From Chara braunii (lineage: Eukaryota > Streptophyta > Charophyceae > Charales > Characeae): a DNA stretch of 35,373 nt. The translations under genes were made by a program, and so were the position numbers. The notes beneath the pieces are model-generated. The model worked only from the letters and a program-made list of their open reading frames with translations. It was not told the origin of the DNA and made no database searches. The number at the start of each line of letters is the position of its first letter. Positions within the stretch are counted from its first letter, which is position 1. Of the stretch, positions 9,215-18,270 are shown in pieces. The DNA lies in assembly GCA_003427395.1 (NCBI GenBank), contig BFEA01000175.1:1173199-1208571 (forward strand), in the 5' to 3' direction.

Positions 9215-9735
9215 TCTTCTGCCACACACGACAGCACAAGGTACATCAGAGTTGAAAGCATTTACATCTCGTCTGGCAGTCATCCCCATCCACTTCCCTG
9301 CGAGTGATTCGACCAGAAGTACCTTTCAGAACCCCCCCAATTGTTCCCAGGAAGAGGCTCACCCTACCCCCCTTCTTCAGCTAGTCCATTGGATTGACGA
9401 TCCAATGGCCACAGTTCTTTCTTCCTGTATGCCAGGATTGGCCATGATTTTCAAGGAGGTAGAGGCGGTTTGAGACTTTGCCAATCTGCAAGCAAGTCGT
9501 ACCAACTTGCTGTCGCGGATACGTTGCCAAGAAGATTGTAGAAGGTCAACGGCTAAGGATTTATGGACCACGAAAGGGATCAGTGCTTTGCAAAAAAGCT
9601 GCGAAGAAGATTGCCGAAGATCAAAGACAAAAGGAATTGTGGACTGCAAGAAGGATAACAAAGAAACAAGAACGGGAGGTGCTTTGGAGAAAAGACAGGA
9701 GACAGAAGGAACATGTGTGCGCTAGACGATGGACT

Positions 9736-11331
9736 TCAAAACTCTCCAGGCGGAAGTTCTGCAAGTGGTGATACTGGCATCCCCAGCACTCTCTCCATGT
9801 CGAATCGCACTTCGATGTTTCGAATACTGTACCCGACCACCATCAGCCAGTACAAGAGCTTTCCAAGCTCACTGGCCGTGGTTTCTGATACAGTTGTCTT
9901 CAGTGTTGTGGGGTCGGAGACGCCCAGAAGTCTCTGGATGAATGCATTCATGGCTTCGAGTGCATCTTCCCCCGCGCTGCTAGTGAGGTCCTTAAAGTTC
10001 TGTGGCTGCAATGATTTCAAGTACTCGAGCAAGCTGTTTTTCCCGTCTGTCGCCTTCTTGCTTTCTTCAACTTGCTTTGCGAGCTCATCAATCTCTGACT
10101 CTAACAGCTCAATGTATTCTACAACGTCCATGCTCTCCAGTCCATCTGTCTTGTGCCATCTCAGCACTTCTCCTTTGACATTCGATTTCTGCACCCCTGG
10201 TTCGTACTGCAAGCCTCTCAACCGAGAGCCCCTGTCTGGATCAGGCAATGCGGTCATTGCCAGAGATTGCTGCAGCTCCATTCTATACTCTGCATTGCGG
10301 AACATATACCCAGTCATCATCACACTGTACATTAACTGGGCGAGGTTTTCGCCGACCGTGGAGACCGTCACTTCGAAGAACTGTGGCGGAAGAGTGCCGA
10401 GCATATTGGTCACAGTCTGCCTCATCGCGTCCACAACTTGCTCAGGAGCGTGCTTTATGAAACGATCCATGAACTCTGGCTGGACGGTCTTGACATATTC
10501 TAGAAGCATCTCCCTCCTGCTTTTGAAGTTAATCTTCTGCTCAGAAGCAGCCGAAGGATTCCCTGGGGCTGCCGGAGGATTGGCAGGACTTCCATTGTTA
10601 CTTGCTGAGTCGTCGGGAGGAGAAGGAGACTCTGAGTCACTTGCACGGCATACAAGACTGCGTCTTTTACCAGACCGCACAAGCTTCCTCAGTCCTATCC
10701 CATTCATCAACCAAACACCTCGTCTTCCTCTACGTTGACACAAGCCGGTACCACAAGTGCCTACAACACCACAGCGAAGACCTGCTTTGCGGTCACCATA
10801 CTCCCAAACATTGGCCAGACAAGAATGCACAACTTCACTACTCAGACCTCTCCGAAAAGGCAAAACCTTCCTACATCCAGCACGGGCGGGAATCCCTGCT
10901 CCCTGTGCCCGATCTGGCAGAACACCCCTGCCCCTGCCACCACCCTTGAGAGACAATGTTTGCACAGCTATTGCCAATGAGTCGGTTTGCACACACATTG
11001 CTTGCTCACCTCCTCCGCATCGACAATTCGATATCGAACGGCCCTCTTTTGATGATGGCGGCACCCGCAAGGAGCACCTGCTACTGCTCCACCTTCCCAG
11101 ACTGTCGATCGGATCAGCAAGCGGCATCTTAGTCCTGGCAAGAACTCCAATCTCTTTTGAAGAAGCCGCTCCAACCGCGACCATTGTTTGTTGGTAGTAG
11201 TGTTTCCCTTCTCCCCTCAGTTGTTTCTGCCGATGTTGCTTTTGATGGGGCTCCAAGCATAAGACATGTGTTAGAGCTCTTTGGGACACATCAGAACAGG
11301 AAAGAGAGAAGCAGCAGCCCACCTGTGCCAT
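9736..11331 (-). CDS. DUF760 (UV-B-induced At3g17800-like) protein, probably plastid-targeted
   Basis: An uninterrupted 531-codon frame. Residues ~275-357 match the DUF760 domain of plant proteins such as UV-B-induced protein At3g17800: YVKTVQPEF, VVDAMRQTVTNMLGTLPPQF, then LAQLMYSVMMTGYMFRNAEY. Residues ~433-516 are a second, diverged copy (YLKSLQPQNF, LGKLLYWLMVVGYSIRNIEV). A charged linker (~402-427) joins them, and the protein ends ELPPGEF as relatives do. The biochemical role is unknown. The first ~229 residues are Arg/Ser/Gly-rich and poor in acidic residues, ending SLVCR-ASDSES, a good plastid transit-peptide cleavage context, so a chloroplast location is inferred. Met1 and Met50 (11184) both have A at -3 and G at +4, so the start is uncertain. 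Upstream, the minus strand reads TTTTCTTCTCCCCTAG, resembling a 3' splice site of a possible 5' UTR intron. No coding intron is needed. Confidence 0.93.
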   Translation of the reverse strand: MAQVGCCFSLSCSDVSQRALTHVLCLEPHQKQHRQKQLRGEGKHYYQQTMVAVGAASSKEIGVLARTKMPLADPIDSLGRWSSSRCSLRVPPSSKEGRSISNCRCGGGEQAMCVQTDSLAIAVQTLSLKGGGRGRGVLPDRAQGAGIPARAGCRKVLPFRRGLSSEVVHSCLANVWEYGDRKAGLRCGVVGTCGTGLCQRRGRRGVWLMNGIGLRKLVRSGKRRSLVCRASDSESPSPPDDSASNNGSPANPPAAPGNPSAASEQKINFKSRREMLLEYVKTVQPEFMDRFIKHAPEQVVDAMRQTVTNMLGTLPPQFFEVTVSTVGENLAQLMYSVMMTGYMFRNAEYRMELQQSLAMTALPDPDRGSRLRGLQYEPGVQKSNVKGEVLRWHKTDGLESMDVVEYIELLESEIDELAKQVEESKKATDGKNSLLEYLKSLQPQNFKDLTSSAGEDALEAMNAFIQRLLGVSDPTTLKTTVSETTASELGKLLYWLMVVGYSIRNIEVRFDMERVLGMPVSPLAELPPGEF

Positions 11332-11364
11332 TGTGGCCGTTCAGCTAGGGGAGAAGAAAAATTA

Positions 11365-11966
11365 CCGCACAAAGCGAAGACTGTGGGTGGGTGGTGAATG
11401 GGAGGAGACCACAAGAATTCACTGGTGCCTCTTCTTACCCAAGCCCTAGCTTGCTTAATTGCCCACGAGTATCAGTGCACCTGCAGCCGTTCTTTACCTC
11501 GATCTTACTACTCTTCGCTTGTGTTGCCCGTTCACTCACGGTGTCCACTTTCTGTTTACCCTCTCCTAGTTCCCTTTCCAGTCATCCCTGCATCCAACGC
11601 GCCATGGATTTGCCACACATTGCCCATGTACACTATCGCACATTCTCCCATTCTCCCCTCTAAAGCTGTCCCTACCTGTTTGCCCTTCTGCAATTTTGTC
11701 CTTGTCCTTTCGCTCTTTTGCCCTCACGTCACCTCTCGCTTGCCCCACAATGCATTGCCTTACCAATTCACAAGACACACTTTGTACTTAGATGTGTGTA
11801 GCTGAAACCCTCTCGTCCTGTCCTTACTTTTGCTTATCTTGTTCTCCTTTGCCTCCGCAGATAGACAGAATAATGGAGGTTAGTCTCCAACCCACAGAAA
11901 ACTCAACAAGATTTCCTTTGCCTCTTGTTTCACTGAAGACCGGGAAGGACAGCACAGTTCCTCATT
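11365..11966. other. Upstream region of the DUF760 gene
   Basis: The promoter should lie here on the minus strand. The plus strand is pyrimidine-rich, so the gene's own strand is purine-rich. I saw no convincing TATA box or recognisable element. Small frames on both strands show no domain. Confidence 0.4.
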
Positions 11967-12324
11967 CTAGAAGAGAGGGACCTTGTCAGGGGCCCCTGTC
12001 TTGTCAGATGCTTTCCTGTCAGGCGCATTATTGCCCGCTGCGAGCTCTTTGAAAGATGCTATATTGTCAGGTACTTTCTTTTCTCGTGTGCACTTTATTG
12101 TCCCGAGCTTCCTTGTCCAGAGCTTTCTCTCTGATGTCCAGATCATCCAGGCGCTTCCTTCTCGCCCTGTGTTTGCATGGTATTTTCTTGCCGCAATCCT
12201 TCTTGGCTGGTTTCTTCTTATAGGGGACCTTTCCTGTCAGACCCGGCCTCACACATTCTCCTGAGGGCTTGTTGCTGCTACATGGCTGAAGGAAGGTGGC
12301 CTGTTGTTCAACAGGGAGACGCAA
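11967..12324 (-). pseudogene. Lysine-rich repetitive reading frame, possibly a decayed exon
   Basis: A minus-strand frame reads KVPYKKKPAKKDCGKK and RRKRLDDLDIREKALDKEA. After a +1 shift near 12070 it goes on with KVPDNIASFKEL, APDRKASDKTGAPDKVPLF and a stop at 11967-11969. The A/G-P-D-(R/K)-x repeats and high Lys content suggest a low-complexity basic protein tail. The plus strand shows the same repeat as CCTGTCAG words. No start codon context, splice sites or family could be recognised, so this may be non-coding. Confidence 0.25.
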
Positions 12325-12666
12325 GAGTCGAAGGAAAATCCAGAGCAGCAGCTGTGCTCGCCGATCCTCTCACGGCCGTACACCATACTCCAGTCATCCA
12401 GGCAGTCTGCATCTCGTCTGCAACGCCGTCACAGCAGGTAGACATTTCGTTGATGTCAATTGAGGGACCAGGAAGGAGACTCCAGATTTGACTTTCATAA
12501 TGTCAGCAACAACGATGACGATGAAGACGATGAGCACGAAGACCAAGACCCAAATTTTGAATTTGAATGAGACTGGTATGGAAATCAAATCAGATGTGTT
12601 ATCATCAACCAAAGAAGAGGAATTACATTTGCCACAGCTTATCCGGCTCCCCCCATATATCCAACT

Positions 12667-12668
<2 letters not shown>
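12325..12668. other. Unassigned; includes an acidic plus-strand frame
   Basis: Between about 12455 and 12567 the plus strand reads an acidic stretch (FDFHNVSNNDDDDEDDEHED) ending at TGA. It has no start codon and no recognised domain, though CAG before GAAGGAGACTCC near 12471 could be a 3' splice site. It may be part of an exon or may be chance. Confidence 0.25.

Positions 12669-12720
<52 letters not shown>
12669..12720. repeat. (CT)n microsatellite
   Basis: About 26 CT units followed by a short (GT)n run (12732-12743). Reading frames across it (Leu-Ser or Arg-Glu repeats) are artefacts. Confidence 0.95.
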
Positions 12721-12721
<1 letters not shown>

Positions 12722-12835
12722 CCTCCCTCTGTGTGTGTGTGTGAGTCCAGACGAATCACCCAAGAGCCCAGACCCAGACCAGCAATTTGCAAAATAAAAA
12801 CACCACTGCAGCAGAATCTACACATGCGAGGCCTG

Positions 12836-12908
12836 TCCTCCTTGGACATCCGTTAAGGTTGGAATGCTAACCAGAGAAGATGAGCATGCCCCCTGCAAAT
12901 GGACTACC
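12836..12908 (+). pseudogene. Diverged U6 snRNA-like copy
   Basis: CCTTGGACATCCGTTAA, then TTGGAA, then CAGAGAAGAT-G-AGCATG and CCCCTGCA follow the order and spacing of U6 snRNA, including the ACAGAGA region (here CCAGAGA) and the AGC triad region. Several substitutions, including in catalytic positions, and the absence of a T-run terminator or upstream U6 promoter elements argue for a pseudogene. No target duplication was recognised. Confidence 0.6.
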
Positions 12909-13710
12909 GTCGTGATGGGAGCCTGGAAGGGTTTTTAAGTGTTGAGACTAGGTGTTGCTACTATTGAAGCCAAAGCTACTGTTCGCTTCTTCAGCAACTG
13001 CAGCTACAGTGTTGGGTTGGAGATCGCAATTACTGCTATGAATTTGCTGCTACGTCTGTGATTTGAGACTTCGAGCTCAGCGATTGGCTCTGAATCGCTG
13101 CTGCCAATCGCTGCTGCTATTGAGGGCTGGAAAGCCTATTACTGCTGGGAGGTTGAGATTGCTGTGACACCTACAATCGGTTGACGTTAAGTTCTGTGAT
13201 TGGCCGCCATTGCGGGGCCCTCAGGAGAACGAAGAAATTAAGGCCTTCTCCACGCCGGCCTGAATCGACCCCCTCATGTATCTTGAGAGCCTCATACTCC
13301 TTTTTCTGCCCTTCTCACTCCCAGTCTAGTCTGAAGGTTCAGGAGAGGAAGGTGGCACGTGGGATTGCAATCCACAATATCGCATCAAGGCCCTGTGGGG
13401 GGTCCACCCACTCATTGCGGGAGCTCTGCCAGATCCCGGGCAGGGTTCTGGAGGCAGGGAACGTTCAGGTAACTGAGGTCTTACGCGTGTGATCCAGTAT
13501 TCCCCGATTTGTACTACTTTTTATTCTGCCTGTAAGTATGACTGAATTACGTACCATTTACTAATTCAAGATTTAATCTAAGCTAAGTAAACAGAAGCAT
13601 TGTTTGAAATTCAGATTATTTGTGTGAAAGCAAAAATAAAGAAGTGGGGGAAGGAGGTGAAAAGAGGGAAAAAGGGGGCGTGGTTTTGCATACTGATCGG
13701 GTCAACCAAA
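12909..13710. other. Unassigned; GCTGCT-rich then AT-rich
   Basis: 12950-13180 repeats the words TTGCTGCT, ATCGCTGCTGC and TATTACTGCTGG. It also holds an 11-bp inverted repeat CAGCGATTGGC with GCCAATCGCTG near 13078-13117. No protein domain was seen. From about 13495 the DNA becomes AT-rich and leads into the hairpin array. Confidence 0.45.
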
Positions 13711-14200
13711 GGTTGGACTTTTCTCTAAGCGGAGTGGTCCAGCGCTATGTTTTGTCTGAGTTAATTTCTGAAAGGCCAGACATTATCTCTAAGCTGAGTG
13801 GTCTGGTTGCTCGTTTCTTGACTTACCTGCTTCATCTTCAGAGGTTGGAAATATCCCTAAGCTCAATGGTCCAACCGCATGCTGGCTTGGGAAGTTTCTG
13901 AATGGGCTGGGCACATCTCTAAGCTGTGTGGACCAGATTCCTTGACTTTTCTTACTTTCTGAAAAAGGTTGGACATTTCTCTACGCTGATTAGTCCAACT
14001 CTTTGTTTTGTTATGAGGGGGATTCAGACAGAAAACTAGACATTTCTCTAAGCTGAGTGGTCTAGTCAGAAGCCACGAACTAAAACTGAACCGAAGAATA
14101 AAATTAGTAGGGCTATCTAATTATTTACGCATAACAGGCAAGCTAGACAGGGTCTAGCTATAAGCCATATCATCTGAAAATATAAACGGTGCAAAGTTAG

Positions 14201-14336
14201 GAATATGAAATTAATTAAGTCCTTCGGGAAATCCATTAAAATTGGAACAATACAGAGAAGATTAGCATGGCCCCTGCACAAGGATGACACGCATAAATCG
14301 AGAAATGGTCAGAAAAAAAAAAGAATATGAAATTAA
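14201..14336 (+). mobile_element. Retroposed U6 snRNA with 14-bp target duplication
   Basis: GAATATGAAATTAA at 14201-14214 recurs at 14323-14336, bracketing a U6 copy and its A tail. This is the footprint of target-primed reverse transcription by LINE-type machinery. The insertion lies inside hairpin array 1, so the array is older than this event. Confidence 0.88.
14219..14310 (+). pseudogene. Near full-length U6 snRNA retrocopy
   Basis: Starts GTCCTTCGGG and carries ATACAGAGAAGATTAGCATG (ACAGAGA box and AGC triad), CCCCTGCACAAGGATGACAC, and ends AAATCGAGAAATGGTC. The genuine gene would end in a T run for RNA polymerase III termination. Here an A run follows (14313-14322), and no plant U6 upstream element or TATA box precedes it. 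The changes GGAAATCCATT for GGACATCCGTT and AACAATAC for AACGATAC also fit a pseudogene. U6 pairs with U4 and U2 in the spliceosome; this copy is probably not expressed. Confidence 0.88.
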
Positions 14337-14577
14337 GAGTCACCCAGGCAAACTAAACATCATCTTCGAGCTGAGAGGTTCAGTCATATGTCCATAGTAA
14401 GACAAGTTGCAGAGATATAGTAAATTTTGGCTATTAAACAGGCAAAGGCAGACTAGACAGGCCTCGAAGCTGAGAGGTTTAGTCGCACGCCTAAAGAAGA
14501 GAAAAGTTATTGCGTCATCTCTTTGTTTAATATTAAGGCGAACTGGACTTTTCTCTTAAGCTGAGTGGTCTCGCCTT

Positions 14578-14925
14578 ATGCCCTACGTGAGGAGTGGTAA
14601 AAGGGTTGAACAATCTGAAAGACAAACGAACTATATATTTGAGAAAGAAGTTGTGGGTTGATGAGAGATGCTATTTGTACTTGTCTGCTGTTTGGGGCAC
14701 TCACTTGGGGCATCTTTCGATAGTTAGTAGCTTAGATGCTCGCCAAGTGCTGGACCGATAGGCAGAGTAGTGATGATTGGGGAAGGGGCTTGGGATGAGA
14801 CAGGTTGACCTTATTTAGAGTGAGAACTAGTATAGCCTTTATATACAGGATACCCTTAGATCTGACGGCTAAATTAAGTGTCAGAAGCTGGTCCTAGAAG
14901 TAGTTGTCTTTTTGTTTGGAAATCT
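14578..14925. other. Unassigned spacer between the two hairpin arrays
   Basis: No hairpin unit of either type, repeat or protein domain was recognised in this 348-bp stretch. Confidence 0.45.
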
Positions 14926-15530
14926 GACTTAGCAAAAATTTTGGGAATGCACTTTTTCTAGGCGAAGTCCTGCCAAAATTTTTATTAATTCAAATAGTTC
15001 GTCAAATTTGGTCTTTGAAAAAGTCAGGTTGAAGTCTGATCCAACACCTGACTTAGTAAAATCTTGGGATCACACTTCCCTAGAGGAAGTGCGCCGGAAT
15101 TTTGCTAATTCAGAGAGTTGGATAAAATGCAATGTGATTTGAAGTTTTGATTTAGCAAAAATTATGGGAGCTCACTTTCCTAGAGGAAGTGCGGCTGAAA
15201 TTTTGACTTATTCAAAAAGTTCATCAAATCTTGTCTTCTGCAAAAGTCAAATTTTGTTACGACTTCACATCTGGCTTAGTACAAATCCTGAGAATTCACT
15301 TTCCTAGAGGAAGTGCTACACAAATTTTTACTAGTTCACGAAGTTAGACAAAAGTGCCTTCGCGAAAGTCAAGGAATATTATGATCTAGTTCATATAAAT
15401 ATATGGAGTCCACACTTCCCTAAGGGAAGTGCTGCCAAAGGTTTGAGGAATGTAAAAAACTAGTTAAAAATTGGGTTGGAGAAAACTTTGACAGTCCACC
15501 CTAGCTAAGGGAAGTGCTGTCAAAATCTTC
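14926..15530. repeat. Six-unit array of nested palindromes (array 2)
   Basis: Units of roughly 85-125 bp each carry a core close to CACTTTCCTAGAGGAAGTG: centres near 14958, 15082, 15182, 15306, 15422 and 15505. The unit at 15413-15431 is a perfect palindrome around TAA (CACTTCCC with GGGAAGTG). Most units add outer arms: AAAAATTTTGG 14934-14944 with CCAAAATTTTT 14973-14983 in the first, and TTTGACAG 15487-15494 with CTGTCAAA 15517-15524 in the last. Outer arms differ between units yet stay complementary. Flanking words GACTTAGCAAAA on the left and TTAATTCA on the right also recur, showing a tandem origin. Confidence 0.8.
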
Positions 15531-17500
15531 ACCACTCACTAGTGCCAACCAGAGGGAGACAGAAAGAGAGTTAGAGGACTAGTGTGTGATAGAGAGAGAG
15601 TGTGTTCTTCGTTCGCATTGAGAACAACGATTGCTCTTTTGGCATGCGCAGTGATGCATGTCATCGTGCGACTCAGGAAGTCAACTAGCTTCATGTTGAT
15701 CCATCGTCGATCATCATCTTTTGTTATCTTTTAATAACAGGTCGGTTTGCGACACAACTTCATTTGCTTTTTGCACCCCAAACCTCGAGGGATTGAGGTC
15801 TGATTGATCCCCTATGTGAGGTGGAAAAATAATTAAGGTGTGAGTGCTTTGAGGCAGGGCGTGAGGTGCGAGGTTGACCCCGTCAGTGTGTGGTGTGTGA
15901 TTGTTGAAATTATGTGGATGCAGGCATGGCTTGGCATTCGTGGAAGTGTTGGATTTGAGTCGAGATATTTGTTTCCGTTTATGGGGATTCTGATGGACAA
16001 GCCACACCAATGACTGTGAGAGTGACCACCTGATACCACACCCCTCTCTATATCAAGGATTCACCCACTTTGTTTGCGTGGGTCGTAGTTCATTGCTCAC
16101 GCATGGCGTACGTTTGGGGTCCGAGCGCACGGCTACTTTACCCAAGTACACACGCGAGTTAAATGTTTGCCCAATACCCACGACGACCCGCACGTGTATG
16201 CGTGCACGACAACTTATTTTCCGTGTTGAAAATTGTTTGATGGGATGTGGATGTTCTAGACAAGAAGGTCGGAATGTCGCAAATTGCAACGCACGACTTC
16301 TTGCTAGTAAAGCAACCTCTACCACTCTTCTATGCAGGATGCAGAAGAGGGTGGGATGCGCAACCACATCCACGATTGTCCAGCATCAGAGGAATAATCC
16401 ATCAAAACACATGTCAGCCAACACGTATGTGTCGAATGAGACCCTCAAAACCATCAAGGACCGTGAGGTATTCGACACCACATAATACGTTGTCATGATG
16501 AGCGTTCATGTTTTTACACATGACTACTTGTTATGACGACGCCAACGTTGCTGCGCTATTTATGCCAAGCCTCACAAGTGACGCTTGGCTGTTCAACATT
16601 GCCATAGTTACAGGACGAATGAAAATAGGAACTAGGCGCGAGTTACACTCAAAAGCAAGATTTTTCAGAAAGAGTACCCCATGGTTATGCTAGTCGTCCT
16701 AGTCAACTGATGTAGAGTCGCACTCGGGAGATCAACGCCTCACGCGTCAATTCGCGCACGGGTTTAATTTGGGCGTTAACCGCGTGTACCCCCTATGCTA
16801 CAGTGAACGAAAAACGTCATCGGCTGCCCCACCTCTGTGATTGCATGTAAAAGCTTTCTCATGTGGTTCAATAGCTCGTCAGAGATACGCGCATGTAAGG
16901 GATGGTGACAACTTCCGACGGTGGAGGTAAGTTAAACCTCGCGAACCTATCTTGTCGTAGGAACTCGAGAGAAGTATTGCTGGCCCACTAGGGTGGAGCT
17001 CCAAAATGCCTTGCGTCTTAAACTGCCAAAATCTTGCGTGACGCGGCCGAGAGGGTTCCCCTACGATCAATGAGCTCGACAACGCACCCACACCCCGCCG
17101 CCCCACCCCACTCCCGGATATATATCATTCAAAATCCGGTAGTGCCACTGTCAAGGTTTGCACTTGGGCAGTTGCTGGCCATACGTGTGCGTAGCCAGCG
17201 TTATAACGCATTGGCCAAACTCTCATTATGAGTTGGTAGTGTGGCACGTTGGTGTTGAAAAGTGTCACGCCAGCTATTTACCCCCCCGGTTGGCGAGCAG
17301 CGAGCAGCGAGCAGTGAGCGACACGGCAGCAGCGGGCAGGCTGCTATTTGCCCCCGCTCCCCCTCCACAGCGTCGTGGCTGTTGCTACCTCCGCACATGG
17401 CCATCTGCAGTGCCACGTGCCAGCTTCATGAGGACTTGGAAGACCCCCCCGGGCTGCGCTACACTGGGATCTGGGTTGCTCATCAAGATCTCAACCCACC
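15531..17500. other. Unassigned region
   Basis: Several frames of 60-135 codons occur on both strands (for example 16078-16485 plus and 16053-16373 minus), but they overlap and show no recognisable domain. 17296-17320 holds a short GAGCAGC tandem. The stretch may include decayed transposon DNA. No RNA gene was recognised. Confidence 0.4.
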
Positions 17501-17502
17501 CC

Positions 17503-17503
17503 G

Positions 17504-17535
<32 letters not shown>

Positions 17536-17536
17536 T
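17503..17536. repeat. (TTA)n microsatellite at the edge of an AT-rich repeat
   Basis: Eleven TTA/ATT units lead into CGAAAGATTCTCACACTCAG. This is the left part of a repeat whose 32-bp units (AGATTCTCACGCTCAG then ATTATTATTACT) recur at 18474-18505, 18737-18768 and 18769-18800. Element A1 is inserted into one such unit. Confidence 0.8.
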
Positions 17537-17874
17537 CGAAAGATTCTCACACTCAGATTATTACATGGCTACGATCCGGACGTCCGGACCGCCGTCCAGA
17601 CGGTCTGGATTCAGTCCGGACTCCAGACGTCCGGTCTGGAAGGTCTGGGATCTGCCAAATTTCCAAAAAAAAAAAAAAAAAAAAAAAAATTGTCCAGGAC
17701 CCTTCCCCATTGAGGAGCCAAGTCCCCAAAATTGTTTTGGGGGGTTTTCAGGCCCATTTATGTTTTTGTGGGGGGTTCGAACATGCTCTCTCTCTATAAT
17801 TATTTATTAGACAACCCCAATTTTTTAATTATTAATAATTCATTTCCTTTTATTAGTTTTTAAGCTAGGCTACC

Positions 17875-18151
17875 AGAGTGGCCCGGGGTCACTTGCCCAG
17901 CTGGGCCAAAAACTTAAAAAAAAAAATAATAATAAGAATAATATTTTTTATTTTATTTTTTATTTTAAATTTGGTAAAGAATTTCCATGTGACCCTGAGG
18001 CAAAGGTTGTTCAGTTTATTTTTCTGCATAACATAGTTTTTTGGGGGATTTTTTCAAGTTTCTTTTTGTTTTTGTTTTTTTGGCTGGGACCTTCTCTGGT
18101 CCTTGCACGGGCTGTCCACCCGGGACAAGGGCGGCCCGGCTGGTAGCCTAG
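17875..18151. mobile_element. hAT-like non-autonomous element B1, nested in A1
   Basis: Ends CTAGGCTACCA and TGGTAGCCTAG form perfect 11-bp inverted repeats. Flanks TTTTTAAG (17867-17874) and TTTTTAAT (18152-18159) are an 8-bp duplication with one mismatch. Element A2 (19800-20426) lacks this insert at the corresponding position (about 20090-20110), so the empty site is seen in a sister copy. It contains core copy 1 (17967-18036) and GGCCCGG words near both ends. Confidence 0.85.
17967..18036 (+). repeat. Shared ~70-bp core, copy 1 (in B1)
   Basis: AAATTTGGTAAAGAATTT, then TGTGACCCTGAGGCAAAGGT, then TTTTTCTGCATAACATAG. It aligns with seven other cores in this nest. Its function is unknown. 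Confidence 0.8.
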
Positions 18152-18200
18152 TTTTTAATTTTTTTTTTTGAGTTTTTTTATAGTTTTTTATTTTTAACTC

Positions 18201-18270
18201 AAGTTTGGTTAGGAATTTTGACATGACTCTGAGGCAAAAGTGGTTTGCATTGTAATTCTGCATAACATAC
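18201..18270 (+). repeat. Shared core, copy 2 (in A1)
   Basis: AAGTTTGGTTAGGAATTTTG, then ATGACTCTGAGGCAAAAGT, then CTGCATAACATAC. It has the same order of words as core 1 although it belongs to an element with different ends. Confidence 0.8.

Larger units (their letters stand above)
13711..14577. repeat. Array of about 10 hairpins with conserved loop and changing arms (array 1)
   Basis: Each unit has a centre resembling TTTCTCTAAGCTGAGTG flanked by complementary arms whose sequence differs between units. Arms: 13712-13718 with 13737-13743; 13774-13781 with 13801-13808; 13843-13849 with 13870-13876; 13907-13910 with 13933-13936 (weak); 13967-13974 with 13993-14000; 14035-14041 with 14060-14066; 14141-14148 with 14152-14159 (loop only 3 nt); 14352-14358 with 14378-14384; 14451-14458 with 14477-14484; 14535-14541 with 14571-14577. 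Centres are about 65 bp apart at first and about 95 bp later, after removing the U6 insertion. No open reading frame spans it. Confidence 0.8.

Noticed and set aside
9713-10738. A 341-codon plus-strand frame opposite the DUF760 gene
   Set aside because: It is an antisense shadow: the minus strand carries a conserved two-repeat domain, while this frame has no recognisable content.
12394-12856. Frames with Leu-Ser or Arg-Glu repeats and a hydrophobic stretch
   Set aside because: The repeats come from the (CT)n tract, and the hydrophobic segment is the antisense of an acidic frame. There is no supporting start or domain.
13791-14067. AAGCTGAGTGGTC in array 1 as a tRNA A box (tRNA-derived SINE)
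   Set aside because: It resembles TRGCNNAGTGG, but there is no B box at the right distance, no cloverleaf and no poly(A) end; it is the conserved loop of the hairpins.
14219-14310. A functional U6 snRNA gene
   Set aside because: It ends in an A tail instead of a T run, has flanking target duplications, and lacks upstream promoter elements.
13711-15530. The hairpin arrays as a CRISPR or an integron attC array
   Set aside because: Units are not exact repeats separated by unique spacers of one length, no cas or integrase genes are near, and the setting is eukaryotic with a U6 retrocopy inside.
16028-16042. Minus-strand TGGTATCAGG as a primer-binding site
   Set aside because: It is only a partial match, and no LTR edge or retroelement protein was found next to it on that strand.
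17158-17810. Frames of 180-213 codons running into element A1
   Set aside because: They cross a (TTA)n tract, a transposon end and a long A run. Tyr, Leu and Lys repeats come from those tracts.
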